From Lentisphaerota bacterium (GTDB lineage: Bacteria > Verrucomicrobiota > Lentisphaeria > Victivallales > Victivallaceae): a DNA stretch of 64,000 nucleotides. Shown piece by piece: positions 34,105 to 42,567 of this stretch. The position numbers and the translations under genes are program-made. The notes under the pieces were generated by a model, which was not told where the DNA came from, searched no databases, and saw nothing but the letters and a program-made list of their open reading frames with translations. The stretch lies in NCBI GenBank assembly GCA_015061805.1, contig SUVV01000008.1, positions 50,696 through 114,695 of the forward strand, given 5' to 3'. Each line of letters begins with the position of its first letter. Position 1 is the first letter of the stretch.

Positions 34105-34790
34105 GCCGCGACAACGGAGCGGCAAAATACCCCGCTATAGTGTTGGTTTGCGTTGCAAACCAACGTGAAGAGCAGGATAAATCCTGCGTGAAGCATTGCT
34201 TCGCAATGTGAAGTGTTTGCCTGCGGCAAACGTGAAGCGCTCACTTCGTGAGTAAGGATATGATAAATTTATAGTCTTGCCGCGACAACGGAGCGGCAAA
34301 ATATCCCGCTATAGTGTTGGTTTGCGATGCAAACCAACGTGAAGCGCAGGATAGAACCTGCATGAATCATTGCTTTGCAATGTGAAGCGTTTGCCTGTGG
34401 CAAACGTGAAGCGCTCACTTCGTGAGTAAGGATATGATAAATTTATAGTCTTGCCGCGACAACGGAGCGGCAACATATCCCGCTATAGAGTTGTTTTGCG
34501 TTGCAAACCAACGTGAAGAGCAGGATAAATCCTGCGTGAAGCATTGCTTCGCAATGTGAAGTGTTTGCCTGCGGCAAACGTGAAGCGCTCACTTCGTGAG
34601 TAAGGATATGATAAATTTATAGTCTTGCCGCGACAACGGAGCGGCAAAATATCCCGCTATAGTGTTGTTTTGCGATGCAAACCAACGTGAAGCGCAGGAT
34701 AGAACCTGCGTGAAGCATTGCTTTGCAATGTGAAGCGTTTGCCTGTGGCAAACATGAAGCGCTCGCTTTCACGAGTAAGGATATGATATT
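34105..34790 (+). repeat. Four tandem 174-bp units made of small hairpins
   Basis: Units start at 34105, 34279, 34453 and 34627, exactly 174 bases apart; the last is slightly cut. Each unit is a string of perfect short hairpins: GCCGC/GCGGC, GGTTTGC/GCAAACC, GCAGGAT/ATCCTGC, CATTGC/GCAATG, GTTTGCC/GGCAAAC and CTCAC/GTGAG. Most have 2-3 base loops, and several are separated by GTGAAG. Units 1 and 3 share one set of variants and units 2 and 4 another, so the array grew by copying a 348-bp pair. Most differences lie in loops. No spacers as in CRISPR and no convincing gene. Confidence 0.93.
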
Positions 34791-34826
34791 TTATATTTCC
34801 CGTTTTGCGAACAACGTGAGCAAAAC

Positions 34827-34913
34827 ATACCCCGCTTTTCTTGAAAAGGGATGGGGGTTTGGGGGAAGGGAAAAACTTCTTTTCACGCAGAAAAGAAGTT
34901 TTTCCCTTCCCCC
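34827..34913 (+). repeat. Long-hairpin repeat, copy A
   Basis: A 24-base box (ATACCCCGCTTTTCTTGAAA with AGGG after it) at 34827-34850 is followed by a perfect 24-bp inverted repeat (34861-34884 with 34890-34913, 5-base loop). The same box and a near-identical hairpin occur in reverse orientation at 57948-58033. It ends 13 bases past the beta-lactamase-like stop and could act as that gene's terminator. Confidence 0.85.
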
Positions 34914-34926
34914 ATCAGTCACCAGC

Positions 34927-36126
34927 TTATTTCAAACGGCCGGTGTAGGCATCGACGCCGGAGGTGTCGAGGGTCTTATCAAAGAATTTCTTCGCTGCAG
35001 CCGATACTCTGGCGCGGAAGGGGCGCAAGGTGCCGTTGAACTGGATGACGGTCATCTGGAGCTGGCGGGTTTTCCAGTTGACGGTGCAGTTGGTTCCCCA
35101 GGCGCCGCCGTGACCGAAGTTTCCTTTATTATCGGCGCGCAATCCGAGAGAATACTTGCCCAGTTTCGCCGGGCGGGTGCTGGTGGCGAGCAGATTTTTA
35201 ACGGTATCCGCTTTGAGGATACGCACTCCGTTTTCGCCGATGCCGAGATTCATCAGCATCTTGTAGAATTTCAATTGGTCATTGGCGGTAGTCCACAATC
35301 CGGCTCCGGCCGAGGGATGAACCGTGGGGCCGTTGTGCGGGAGCGGCATCCATTTATTGAAACTTTTGAATTTCGCTTTTTTGCCCGGAGTGATCTGGTA
35401 CATGGAGATCGAATTTTTCAACTGTTCGCCGGTCGGCTGAAAGGTGGTGTCTTTCATGCCGAGCGGATCGAGTACCCGTTCTTTGAGAAACACGTCCCAC
35501 GGTTTGCCGGTGACGACTTCGATGATCGCCGCACCGATATCAATACCGGTGTTTGAATAGAGCGCGCGGGTTCCGGGTTCAAACCGCAGCGGATTGGCAG
35601 CCGCTTCGCGGGCGGTATCGCGCAGCGAAAGCGCGCACCAGCCTTTTTTTACCTTGGTCGGGATTTCAAAGGGGAATCCGCCGGTGTGGTTCATGACCAT
35701 GCGGATGGTGAGGGCGTTTTTGGCAGGGACGATCTTTTGATTTTTGCCTTTGCCGGAAATGACCTTCAGATTTTTGAATTCCGGCAGATATTTGGAGACC
35801 GGATCATCCAGAGAGATTTTGCCCTCTTCGACCAGCATGGCGATCGTTACGCCGCAGAAACCTTTGGTCTGGGAGCATTGCATGAATGACTGGTCCATGG
35901 CGATCGGGATGCGTTTTTCCACATTTGCCCAGCCGGAACAGTTGACTTCCTGCAGGTTTCCCCGGCAGAATACGGTGATTGCTCCGGAGATTTCGCCGGA
36001 ATCGACCATTGCTTTCAATTCATCGGCGGCATAGGTCGTGCCGCTGTCTTTCATTTCTAAACGTGAAACGCATCCGGCAAAGAGCAGAGCCAATGCTGCC
36101 ATCGTAAAAATTGAAAACTTTTTCAT
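34927..36126 (-). CDS. Serine beta-lactamase-like lipoprotein hydrolase
   Basis: A 399-residue lipoprotein of the beta-lactamase/PBP-like family (class C fold, includes esterases and D-aminopeptidases). The lipobox is LLFAGC with Cys19. Catalytic motifs are SQTK (Ser85-Lys88), YSN (190-192) and HGGAWG near residue 349. The length suits serine hydrolases of this group; true antibiotic resistance is not implied. It follows the interrupted SGNH esterase gene by 25 bases on the same strand, so both may belong to one glycan-ester processing unit. Confidence 0.85.
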   Translation of the reverse strand: MKKFSIFTMAALALLFAGCVSRLEMKDSGTTYAADELKAMVDSGEISGAITVFCRGNLQEVNCSGWANVEKRIPIAMDQSFMQCSQTKGFCGVTIAMLVEEGKISLDDPVSKYLPEFKNLKVISGKGKNQKIVPAKNALTIRMVMNHTGGFPFEIPTKVKKGWCALSLRDTAREAAANPLRFEPGTRALYSNTGIDIGAAIIEVVTGKPWDVFLKERVLDPLGMKDTTFQPTGEQLKNSISMYQITPGKKAKFKSFNKWMPLPHNGPTVHPSAGAGLWTTANDQLKFYKMLMNLGIGENGVRILKADTVKNLLATSTRPAKLGKYSLGLRADNKGNFGHGGAWGTNCTVNWKTRQLQMTVIQFNGTLRPFRARVSAAAKKFFDKTLDTSGVDAYTGRLK

Positions 36127-36151
36127 ATTCTCTTTCCTTTGTTAAAAAAGT

Positions 36152-37063
36152 TTATTTGAAGCAATCTGCGATTGGCAGTTTCTGCGCTTTGCAGTCGGCC
36201 ACAAACCAGCCGGAAACTTCCAGTGCGCCGTTTTTTTTCAAATGGGTACGGTCAGTCCGTTTTTTCGGCTGTTTTGCATTCGTTTTTGCCGGTTGTTTTT
36301 TCTTGGCAGGAGCAACTCCGTAGGTTCCGCGGAAGTAAGCAAAGGCTTTTTCTTCGCCCATTGCGTTGAATTTATCCGCAGTAATGCGGTTTAGGTCGAT
36401 CACCGGAACATTTTCTGCTTTGGCGACTGCGATCGCCGCTTCCCGGTAGCGGTCGAGTCAGGAGGGAGCGATCTTGCCTTTTTTGAAAACACAACGGGAA
36501 ATGCTGGTAGCAATGACCGGATTGGCTTTGCGGGCGCGGATGTCAGCGATGAATTTTTTCAGATTGGCGGAATAGGTGGTCTTGGCATCAGCGAAACGCT
36601 TGTCTTTTTTGCTGTCATTATGACCGAACTGGACAATGACGTAATCACCCGGTTTGACCGAGTTGATCAGGGCATCCCAGCGTTTCTGGTAGATGAAACT
36701 CCGGGTGCTGCAGCCGCCCTTTGCCATATTGTTGACCCGGACATCGGATTTGCAGTATTCGTTGAGAAGTTGTCCCCAGCCGGCAAGGGCGCTGGATGCT
36801 GCGTAATTGGCACAGGTGGAGTCGCCTGCCAGATGGATGGTGACTTTATATGCCGGTTCCGGCTTTGCCGCATCTGCTTTTACCACATTCTTTTCTGAAT
36901 TTTTTTTGCGTTTTTTGACCGCGGATTTAGTTTTTGCATCTGCTTTTTTTGCTTTGACTTCAACTTTGGCAGGAACGCTTCCTTTGGCTCCGGTCGTGCT
37001 GAAGCATCCGCAAAGAGCAAACGCAATTGCCAGTATGGCAGTTGAAATGATGGATTTTTTCAT
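36152..37063 (-). pseudogene. SGNH-type esterase (rhamnogalacturonan acetylesterase-like) with in-frame TGA
   Basis: A lipoprotein gene (signal MKKSIISTAILAIAFALCGC, K/A-rich linker) with the SGNH blocks HLAGDST (Ser82), NNMAKGG and FGHND. After residue 201 a TGA (36460-36458) interrupts the frame. Past it the same frame continues with LDRYREAAIAVAKAENVPVI and DLN, and ends with DRTHLKKNGA, the D-x-x-H catalytic block. A single base change would restore about 303 residues. The truncated product lacks the catalytic Asp and His. Family members remove acetyl groups from pectin side chains. AAGGAG precedes the ATG. Confidence 0.82.
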
Positions 37064-37108
37064 AAATAAATTCTCCTTATGTTTCAGGGTGAAATCCGTT
37101 GGGAATTT

Positions 37109-37137
37109 AATGTACTGTCAACTGTTTGCAATTTCAA
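37109..37137 (-). promoter_or_regulatory. Promoter of the SGNH / beta-lactamase-like unit
   Basis: Minus strand TTGAAA (37137-37132), 17 bases, TACATT (37114-37109). Its -35 lies only 9 bases from the -35 of the divergent promoter, together forming TTTCAA-N9-TTGAAA. Confidence 0.6.
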
Positions 37138-37146
37138 GGCTGTGAC

Positions 37147-37174
37147 TTGAAAAATCTCTGTCAGAGTGTATATT
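37147..37174 (+). promoter_or_regulatory. Promoter of the isomerase-like gene, nth and acyltransferase
   Basis: CTTGAAA with the -35 at 37147-37152, 16 bases, TATATT at 37169-37174. Confidence 0.7.
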
Positions 37175-37217
37175 TTGTTGATAACACAAAAAGTGTAAAA
37201 ACATGAGGAGCATGAGC

Positions 37218-38078
37218 ATGAATCTTGCTATTAATACCGACTATTTCGAAGATGTCAATTCACCGGAAAAATATATCCGGTTCGCCGCCGAAGCCGGCTT
37301 TTCTCATCTGATGTGGTGCCACCATTGGAATACTGATTTTATCTACAGCAAATTTGAAATCGATCAGATCAAGTCCTGGCTCAAAAGTTACAATATCGCC
37401 CTCCAGGATGTTCACGGCACCGACGGCAGAGAGAAATGCTGGTTCGCCGCCGAAGAATACCGCCGCAAATCCGGCGTGGAACTGGTCATCAACCGCCTGA
37501 TCATGCTCAAAGAACTCGAAGGTACCGGAACTTTGATCATGCATCCGCCGCGTTTCAATGTTTCAGATACTCCCGAAAAAACTGCCGCAACGGCAAAATA
37601 TGCCGTAAGTGTCCGCCGTTCACTCGATGAATTGCTCCCGGTGCTGGAAAAATATGATGCCCGCATCGCTTTGGAAAATCTGCCGCACGGCAATTGGAAG
37701 ATCCTCTCCGAACTGCTCGACCGGTATCCCGCCGAACGGATCGGTTTCTGTTTCGATTCCGGCCACTGTAACATCACCGCCCGGACGCATTACGAAGAAT
37801 CGGAAAAATACGCTTCCCGGATCATCGCTGTCCATCTGCATGACAACGACGGTTCCGGCGATCAGCACCAGAACCCCTTTACCGGTACATTTGATTGGGA
37901 ATGGCTGGCCGGTGTGATGAAGAAATCCGGTTATTCCAACTTGCTCAACTTTGAAGTTTCCTGCCGGAAAAGTCCGTTCTACAATCCGGAGGCATCTGAC
38001 CATGACCCGGATATCCGCCGCTTCCTCGCTGATGCGATGGAGCGTTGTTCAAGATTTGCCGCGATGTGCGGTCAGTAA
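37218..38078 (+). CDS. Sugar phosphate isomerase/epimerase-like TIM barrel protein
   Basis: A 286-residue protein of the xylose isomerase-like / AP-endonuclease-2 superfamily. Metal ligands expected of this fold appear in LIMHPPRF, ALENLPHGN (Glu), FCFDSGHCNI (Asp, His), VHLHDNDGSGDQHQNPFTG (His, Asp, His) and NFEVSCRK (Glu). Several ATGs are clustered; AGGAG at 37206-37210 fits best with the ATG at 37218. Members act as sugar epimerases, isomerases or inosose-type enzymes. The substrate is unknown. It is 10 bases from nth. Confidence 0.82.
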   Translation: MNLAINTDYFEDVNSPEKYIRFAAEAGFSHLMWCHHWNTDFIYSKFEIDQIKSWLKSYNIALQDVHGTDGREKCWFAAEEYRRKSGVELVINRLIMLKELEGTGTLIMHPPRFNVSDTPEKTAATAKYAVSVRRSLDELLPVLEKYDARIALENLPHGNWKILSELLDRYPAERIGFCFDSGHCNITARTHYEESEKYASRIIAVHLHDNDGSGDQHQNPFTGTFDWEWLAGVMKKSGYSNLLNFEVSCRKSPFYNPEASDHDPDIRRFLADAMERCSRFAAMCGQ

Positions 38079-38088
38079 GAAAAAAACG

Positions 38089-38727
38089 ATGACCAGAAAA
38101 CAGCGTTACCAATACATCTACGATCAACTCTATGCGCTTTACGGCGATTGCAGTTGTCCGTTGAAACATGATTCGCCGTTTCAACTCATGGCGGCGGTGA
38201 TGCTTTCTGCCCAGTGCCGGGACGAAAGAGTGAATCAGGTGACAGAAAAACTTTTCGCCCTCGCTCCGGATGCCCCGGCAATGGCGGCGCTCCCGGAAGA
38301 AACCATCCGGGAGATCATCCACCCCTGCGGGCTGGATAAAGCCAAGAGCCATAATTTGAAACTGGCTGCCGAACGGCTCGTGCAGGTTTATAACAATCAG
38401 GTACCGGCAAATATGGATGATCTGGTCACTCTCGCCGGGATCGGGCGCAAAAGTGCCAATGTTATTCTCGGCAATGCTTTCAATCTTCCCGGTTTTCCGG
38501 TGGATACCCATGTGAAAAGATTGCTCAACCGTATCGGAATGGTCGTTTCTGACTCCCCGGAATATATCGAAAAAGCGGTGACGGCACAACTTGAACCGGA
38601 GTTGTGGTGCAACTTTTCCCATTTGCTGATAACCCATGGACGTACCATTTGTCCGGCGCGCAAACCGCGCTGTCCGGAGTGTCCGCTTGCATCAATATGT
38701 AAATTTACGGAGAAAAATAATAAATGA
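38089..38727 (+). CDS. nth: Endonuclease III
   Basis: A 212-residue bifunctional DNA glycosylase/AP lyase for oxidised pyrimidines. The helix-hairpin-helix with catalytic lysine is DDLVTLAGIGRKSANVILGN, and the catalytic aspartate is in FPVDTHVKRLLNRIG. The [4Fe-4S] ligands have the exact C-x6-C-x2-C-x5-C spacing in CPARKPRCPECPLASIC. The start at 38089 gives the standard length; the open frame upstream lies in the preceding gene. It overlaps the acyltransferase gene by 4 bases. Confidence 0.95.
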   Translation: MTRKQRYQYIYDQLYALYGDCSCPLKHDSPFQLMAAVMLSAQCRDERVNQVTEKLFALAPDAPAMAALPEETIREIIHPCGLDKAKSHNLKLAAERLVQVYNNQVPANMDDLVTLAGIGRKSANVILGNAFNLPGFPVDTHVKRLLNRIGMVVSDSPEYIEKAVTAQLEPELWCNFSHLLITHGRTICPARKPRCPECPLASICKFTEKNNK

Positions 38728-39398
38728 ATTTCTTCAAAACAAAGTTCCGGCAGACCAAAAAATTGCCGGATTGGATTTTTGCCGTTGCGGCAACGCTGAT
38801 AAAAGTATTGTTCAAATGTCTTTATCGTTGTGAAGTCAACGATAGACATAATCTCTGTCAGGATGGCCGCGGTGCGATTGGTATGGCGTGGCACAACCGT
38901 TTGCTCTTTTTCGCTCCGGCATTGCCGGGGCCGGCGCGAAAACGCACGATGGCGGTGGTAAGTCCTTCCCGCGATGGACAATATATCGCCGACTTTTTGA
39001 AATATTTTGATGTCGGTGCTTTGCGCGGTTCATCCCGGCGGCAGGGGGCGAATGCTTTGCTCGGAGCGATCCATGCCATTCAGGAGGGGAAGAATATCGC
39101 CTTTACCCCTGATGGTCCCAGAGGGCCGCGTTATGTTCTCAAACCGGGACCGATCGTACTTGCCAGCAAGACCGGCGCGCCGATCTATCCAATCGGATTG
39201 AATTATTCCAGATATTGGAGCGTGAAAAGTTGGGATGCTTTTCAGATACCGAAGCCCGGTGCGAAGATAACACTGGATTTCGGTGATCCGATCTATATCC
39301 CGGCAGATTTGGATGCCGACGGTATCGAACACTGGCGGCAGATCGTTGAAAAAGCGATGAATGAAATCAATGCTGTTGATTTACCGTTGAACTCTTGA
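38724..39398 (+). CDS. DUF374 / lysophospholipid acyltransferase family protein
   Basis: A 224-residue membrane-associated protein. GMAWHNRLLFFAPALPG resembles the acyltransferase block I (WH-x4), and MAVVSPSRDGQYIADFLKYF, GALRGSSRRQGANALLGAI, NIAFTPDGPRGPRYVLKPGP and LASKTGAPIYPIGLNY are the DUF374 signature. Such proteins probably acylate lipid A or a phospholipid. It is coupled to nth by an ATGA overlap and overlaps the convergent HlyD gene by 32 bases. Confidence 0.87.
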   Translation: MNFFKTKFRQTKKLPDWIFAVAATLIKVLFKCLYRCEVNDRHNLCQDGRGAIGMAWHNRLLFFAPALPGPARKRTMAVVSPSRDGQYIADFLKYFDVGALRGSSRRQGANALLGAIHAIQEGKNIAFTPDGPRGPRYVLKPGPIVLASKTGAPIYPIGLNYSRYWSVKSWDAFQIPKPGAKITLDFGDPIYIPADLDADGIEHWRQIVEKAMNEINAVDLPLNS

Positions 39399-40551
39399 CC
39401 CGGAGGTTGCTTTTGACCTCCTGGAGTTTCTGTTTGCGGCGTTCCCAGAATCCCTTGCCGCGCAGTCCCAGCACAACGAAAATAATGCGGTCACGTCCGG
39501 TGATGATCGTAACTTCACAACCCGCTCCGAAGCGCAGCGGATACTGCTCATTGTCCAGCACGATACGCACCGGATAATAGTTGGCATTGCCCTGTTTTAC
39601 CGGAAGCTGATAGATGTCGGTCACTCTGCCGGTGAAGTAACCATAGTCCAGGTAGTTATACTGCTGGCAGTAGATACGCACCGTCTGTCCGGGGGTGACT
39701 TTGAAAATCTGTTTTTCATCGATGAGCGCAATAACCTTTTTATTCTGGTTGGCAGAGAATTTTACCACCACTTCACCGCGCTCGTAGAAGCCGCCCGGCC
39801 GGGGAGGAATGTCGGTCAGGACGCCGACATCCGGAGCCACGATTTTGAAGTCTTCAAGCTGCTTGGTCGCAAGTTCGATCTCTTTTCTTTTGCCGGAGAT
39901 TCGTTTTTTCAGGAGTTCGAGTTCTTTTTCCGCCTTGATGACAATATCTTTTGCCATGCCGGACTGCAGTTTTTTCCAGTCTTCCTGCAGCCGTTTGAGA
40001 GTCATATTGCTGTTGAGGTGGTCGAGTTCGACCCGGAGATATTCCCGGCGGGTGATCGCTTTGCGTTGAAAGAGGTCTCTGTATACTTTGAGTTCATGTT
40101 CATTTCTTGCAAAACGTTCTCTGGCTTCCTCCAGTTGGAGTTTGGTGTGACGGAAGTAATCGGGCAGGGGGTCTTTGCGTAAAATTTTCAAAGACTGTTC
40201 CTTGACCTTCTGTTCATGGAGCAATTCTTCCAGTTCATGCTTGAGCATGGCGATTTTGTCCCGTTGATCCCGGGAATCGAATTCAACCAGCAAATCGCCC
40301 TGTTTGACCTCTTCGCCCTCGTGGTGATGGATTTTTACGGTTTTGGCGCTGACCAGAGTTTTGAGATCATATTCCCGGATGCCGACGACCGTTCCGTTGC
40401 CTTCAACGGTGTCATTCATGCTGCCGAAACACATCATCAGAACGATTGAGAAGCACAAAAACAGAATAGCAAACACAATTCTCCGGAATACCTTGAAGCG
40501 GTTCCGGACCGAAGAGTGGCCGGCGAGGATGTTTTTCCGTACCCGTTTCAT
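39367..40551 (-). CDS. HlyD-family periplasmic adaptor of an ABC exporter
   Basis: A 394-residue membrane fusion protein. One N-terminal membrane helix (VFRRIVFAILFLCFSIVLMM) anchors it. A biotinyl-lipoyl-like half (VKIHHHEGEEVKQGDLLVEF) follows, then a long coiled coil (about 105-235) and a second lipoyl half (FKIVAPDVGVLTDIPPRPGG). The C-terminal beta domain (VIALIDEKQIFKVTPGQTVR) completes the family order. The ATG at 40551 follows the ABC gene's stop by 2 bases. It connects the inner-membrane exporter to an outer-membrane channel, not found here. Confidence 0.88.
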   Translation of the reverse strand: MKRVRKNILAGHSSVRNRFKVFRRIVFAILFLCFSIVLMMCFGSMNDTVEGNGTVVGIREYDLKTLVSAKTVKIHHHEGEEVKQGDLLVEFDSRDQRDKIAMLKHELEELLHEQKVKEQSLKILRKDPLPDYFRHTKLQLEEARERFARNEHELKVYRDLFQRKAITRREYLRVELDHLNSNMTLKRLQEDWKKLQSGMAKDIVIKAEKELELLKKRISGKRKEIELATKQLEDFKIVAPDVGVLTDIPPRPGGFYERGEVVVKFSANQNKKVIALIDEKQIFKVTPGQTVRIYCQQYNYLDYGYFTGRVTDIYQLPVKQGNANYYPVRIVLDNEQYPLRFGAGCEVTIITGRDRIIFVVLGLRGKGFWERRKQKLQEVKSNLRVKSSTVNQQH

Positions 40552-40553
40552 TT

Positions 40554-42347
40554 TCAATGTCCTCTGTTCATTTTGCTTTGGGTCTGGTAAAGTTCCCGGT
40601 AGGTTCCCGGCTGCGACAGCAGATCGTCATGGCGTCCCTGCTGAACGATCTTTCCTTTATCCAGCACGACGATGACATCTGCGTTTTTGATCGTGGATAG
40701 GCGGTGGGCGATGATGATGGTGGTTTTGCCGCGCATGAGTTTGTCCAGTGCATCCTGCACCAGATATTCGGAAACGGTGTCCAGCGCGCTGGTGGCTTCA
40801 TCGAGGATCAATATTGCCGGATTTTTCAGAACAGCGCGGGCAATGGCGAGTCGTTGTTTCTGACCTCCGGACAAACTGGCACCGTTTTCGCCGATCACGG
40901 TATCATAGCCATCCGGGAGTTGAGAAACAAATTCCTCAACATTTGCCATTTTGGCAGCGGCAAAAATTTCATCATCAGAAACTTCCCGTTTGACAGCATA
41001 AGCGATATTGTCCCGGATGGTTCCGGAAAATAGAAACGGTTCCTGCAGTACGATTCCGATATTATTCCGGTAGGAGGTGAGGTTGAGTTTTCTGATATCG
41101 TAGTCATCGACCCGGATAACGCCGCCGGAGACATCATAAAAACGCAACAACAGATTGCTTATGGTCGATTTTCCGGAACCGCTGGGGCCGACCAGCGCGA
41201 TTTTCTGACCGGGGCGGATATTGAGGGAGAAGTTGTCTATTGTGGCGCCTTTTTCCTGTTCATAACTGAAGACAACATTTTTGAATTCGATTTTCCCGCT
41301 CAACTTTCCGACGATGGTTGCGTTGGGTGCTTCCTGAATTTCCGGAATAGTGTTGAGCAGTTTGACGATACGGCTGGCTCCGACCATGCCCTGGGCAAAG
41401 GTTATCGACATGCCGGAAAGGGCATTTATCGGATTGAGCATCATGCCGATATAGGTGTAAAATGCGACAAATTCACCGATGGTTATACTGTTGTCCTTGA
41501 TGAACCAGATACCGGTGCCGATGATTGCAAGATAAGTGGTCAGGGCCAGCGTGTCGAAAACTGCCCAGAGTCCGACTCCATCCACCGTCAAACGCATCTG
41601 CATATCGGCAAGCGGACGGAGATTCTGGAAAAATTTCAGACACTCGCTGTGTTCTTTTGCGAAAGATTTCACCACTTTGACACCGCTCAATGTTTCCGAG
41701 AGGTTCGCGGAGATTTCCGACATTTTCTCCTGAATGATCATTGAATCTTTTTTCATTTCGCGCCGGAAATGGTGGAAGTTCAAATAGTGAAGCGGAATGG
41801 TCAGGAATACCAGCAAGCCAAGTTTCCAGTTGATGACCAGCAGTAATCCTGCGATCAGGCAGAGCAGGAAGAGCTGTTCGCCAAGCGTGGTCAGCGTCCG
41901 GAGCAGTACCTGAAGCATCGCCACGTCGCTGATGACATTGCTGATAAGTTTTCCGGTGCGGTACTCTTCATAGAAGCGCAGTGACAGACTCTGCAGGTGA
42001 CTGAAAACTTTCTGTCTCAAGTCGATCATCACCCGCACGCTGAGATAGTCCAGCGTGTAGCAGGCAATGTACCGGAGCAAAGAACGCATCAGATAGAGGA
42101 GCATCATCACACAGGCGATCACCCAGAACAGCACAAAGTCCGCATTGGGTAGAATGCGGTCGATGGCGATTTTCAACATCCACGGCATGGATAGACCCAC
42201 CATGTTGAAAAGAATCAGGGATATCATTGAGCCGAAGAGCATCGACCGGTAGGGGCGCAGCAGTGCCCACACTTTGTCGAACGATTGGTTTTCGTAACCG
42301 CTCAAGATCTTTTCCCGATCCGACGGTTCGTTCCGGTATCGTTTCAT
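40554..42347 (-). CDS. ABC exporter, fused permease and ATPase (MsbA-like)
   Basis: A 597-residue half-transporter. Six membrane helices span about residues 25-310. The ATPase follows with Walker A VGPSGSGKSTISNLL, Q-loop GIVLQEPFLF, signature LSGGQKQRLAIARAVL, Walker B ILILDEATSALD and switch IIIAHRLST. An open frame extends to 42434, but that stretch contains the promoter, so the ATG at 42347 is used. With the HlyD-like partner it may export a lipid-linked glycan, peptide or drug; MsbA-type lipid flipping is possible. Confidence 0.9.
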   Translation of the reverse strand: MKRYRNEPSDREKILSGYENQSFDKVWALLRPYRSMLFGSMISLILFNMVGLSMPWMLKIAIDRILPNADFVLFWVIACVMMLLYLMRSLLRYIACYTLDYLSVRVMIDLRQKVFSHLQSLSLRFYEEYRTGKLISNVISDVAMLQVLLRTLTTLGEQLFLLCLIAGLLLVINWKLGLLVFLTIPLHYLNFHHFRREMKKDSMIIQEKMSEISANLSETLSGVKVVKSFAKEHSECLKFFQNLRPLADMQMRLTVDGVGLWAVFDTLALTTYLAIIGTGIWFIKDNSITIGEFVAFYTYIGMMLNPINALSGMSITFAQGMVGASRIVKLLNTIPEIQEAPNATIVGKLSGKIEFKNVVFSYEQEKGATIDNFSLNIRPGQKIALVGPSGSGKSTISNLLLRFYDVSGGVIRVDDYDIRKLNLTSYRNNIGIVLQEPFLFSGTIRDNIAYAVKREVSDDEIFAAAKMANVEEFVSQLPDGYDTVIGENGASLSGGQKQRLAIARAVLKNPAILILDEATSALDTVSEYLVQDALDKLMRGKTTIIIAHRLSTIKNADVIVVLDKGKIVQQGRHDDLLSQPGTYRELYQTQSKMNRGH

Positions 42348-42406
42348 TTTTTCTGCAATCTGCCTCTTTAAGATTTGTTGAAGGTCTGTTTTTATTGCTT
42401 GTACCC

Positions 42407-42434
42407 AATATAGCACCCGTGAAAATCTTTTCAA
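42407..42434 (-). promoter_or_regulatory. Promoter of the ABC-HlyD operon
   Basis: Minus strand CTTGAAA with the -35 at 42434-42429, 16 bases, TATATT at 42412-42407. Start near 42400; this excludes the 626-residue reading of the ABC gene. Confidence 0.7.
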
Positions 42435-42484
42435 GGTGAAAAAATAAAAAAACGCTGTTTTTTGAGCTGCTTTTGCCGCATTGT

Positions 42485-42529
42485 GAAAAAAGGGCTGTTG
42501 CCGGCCTTTTCAAAGACCGGCAACAGCCC
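42485..42529 (-). terminator. Terminator of aroF-pheA
   Basis: A 13-bp perfect stem (GGGCTGTTGCCGG, 42492-42504, with 42517-42529), followed on the minus strand by TTTTTT. Confidence 0.85.
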
Positions 42530-42567
42530 CGGGTGGGGTGGTGGCTGATTACAGCGTTTCCGGGGGA

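Noticed and set aside
34105..34790. CRISPR array
   Set aside because: The 174-bp units adjoin each other with no unique spacers, and each unit is itself made of several different hairpins. No cas genes are near.
34723..35556. A plus-strand frame running from the repeats into the beta-lactamase-like gene
   Set aside because: It joins repeat sequence to the antisense of a gene with intact SxxK, YSN and HGG motifs. It is useful only because it shows the repeat can be read without stops.
36458..36460. Selenocysteine codon in the SGNH esterase
   Set aside because: The family has no known selenoprotein members, no selA/selB/selC are visible, and the weak CCGC/GCGG hairpin after the TGA is not a convincing SECIS.
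42348..42434. Longer N-terminus of the ABC exporter starting at TTG 42434
   Set aside because: The TTG is part of the -35 box of a clear promoter, so the message starts downstream of it.
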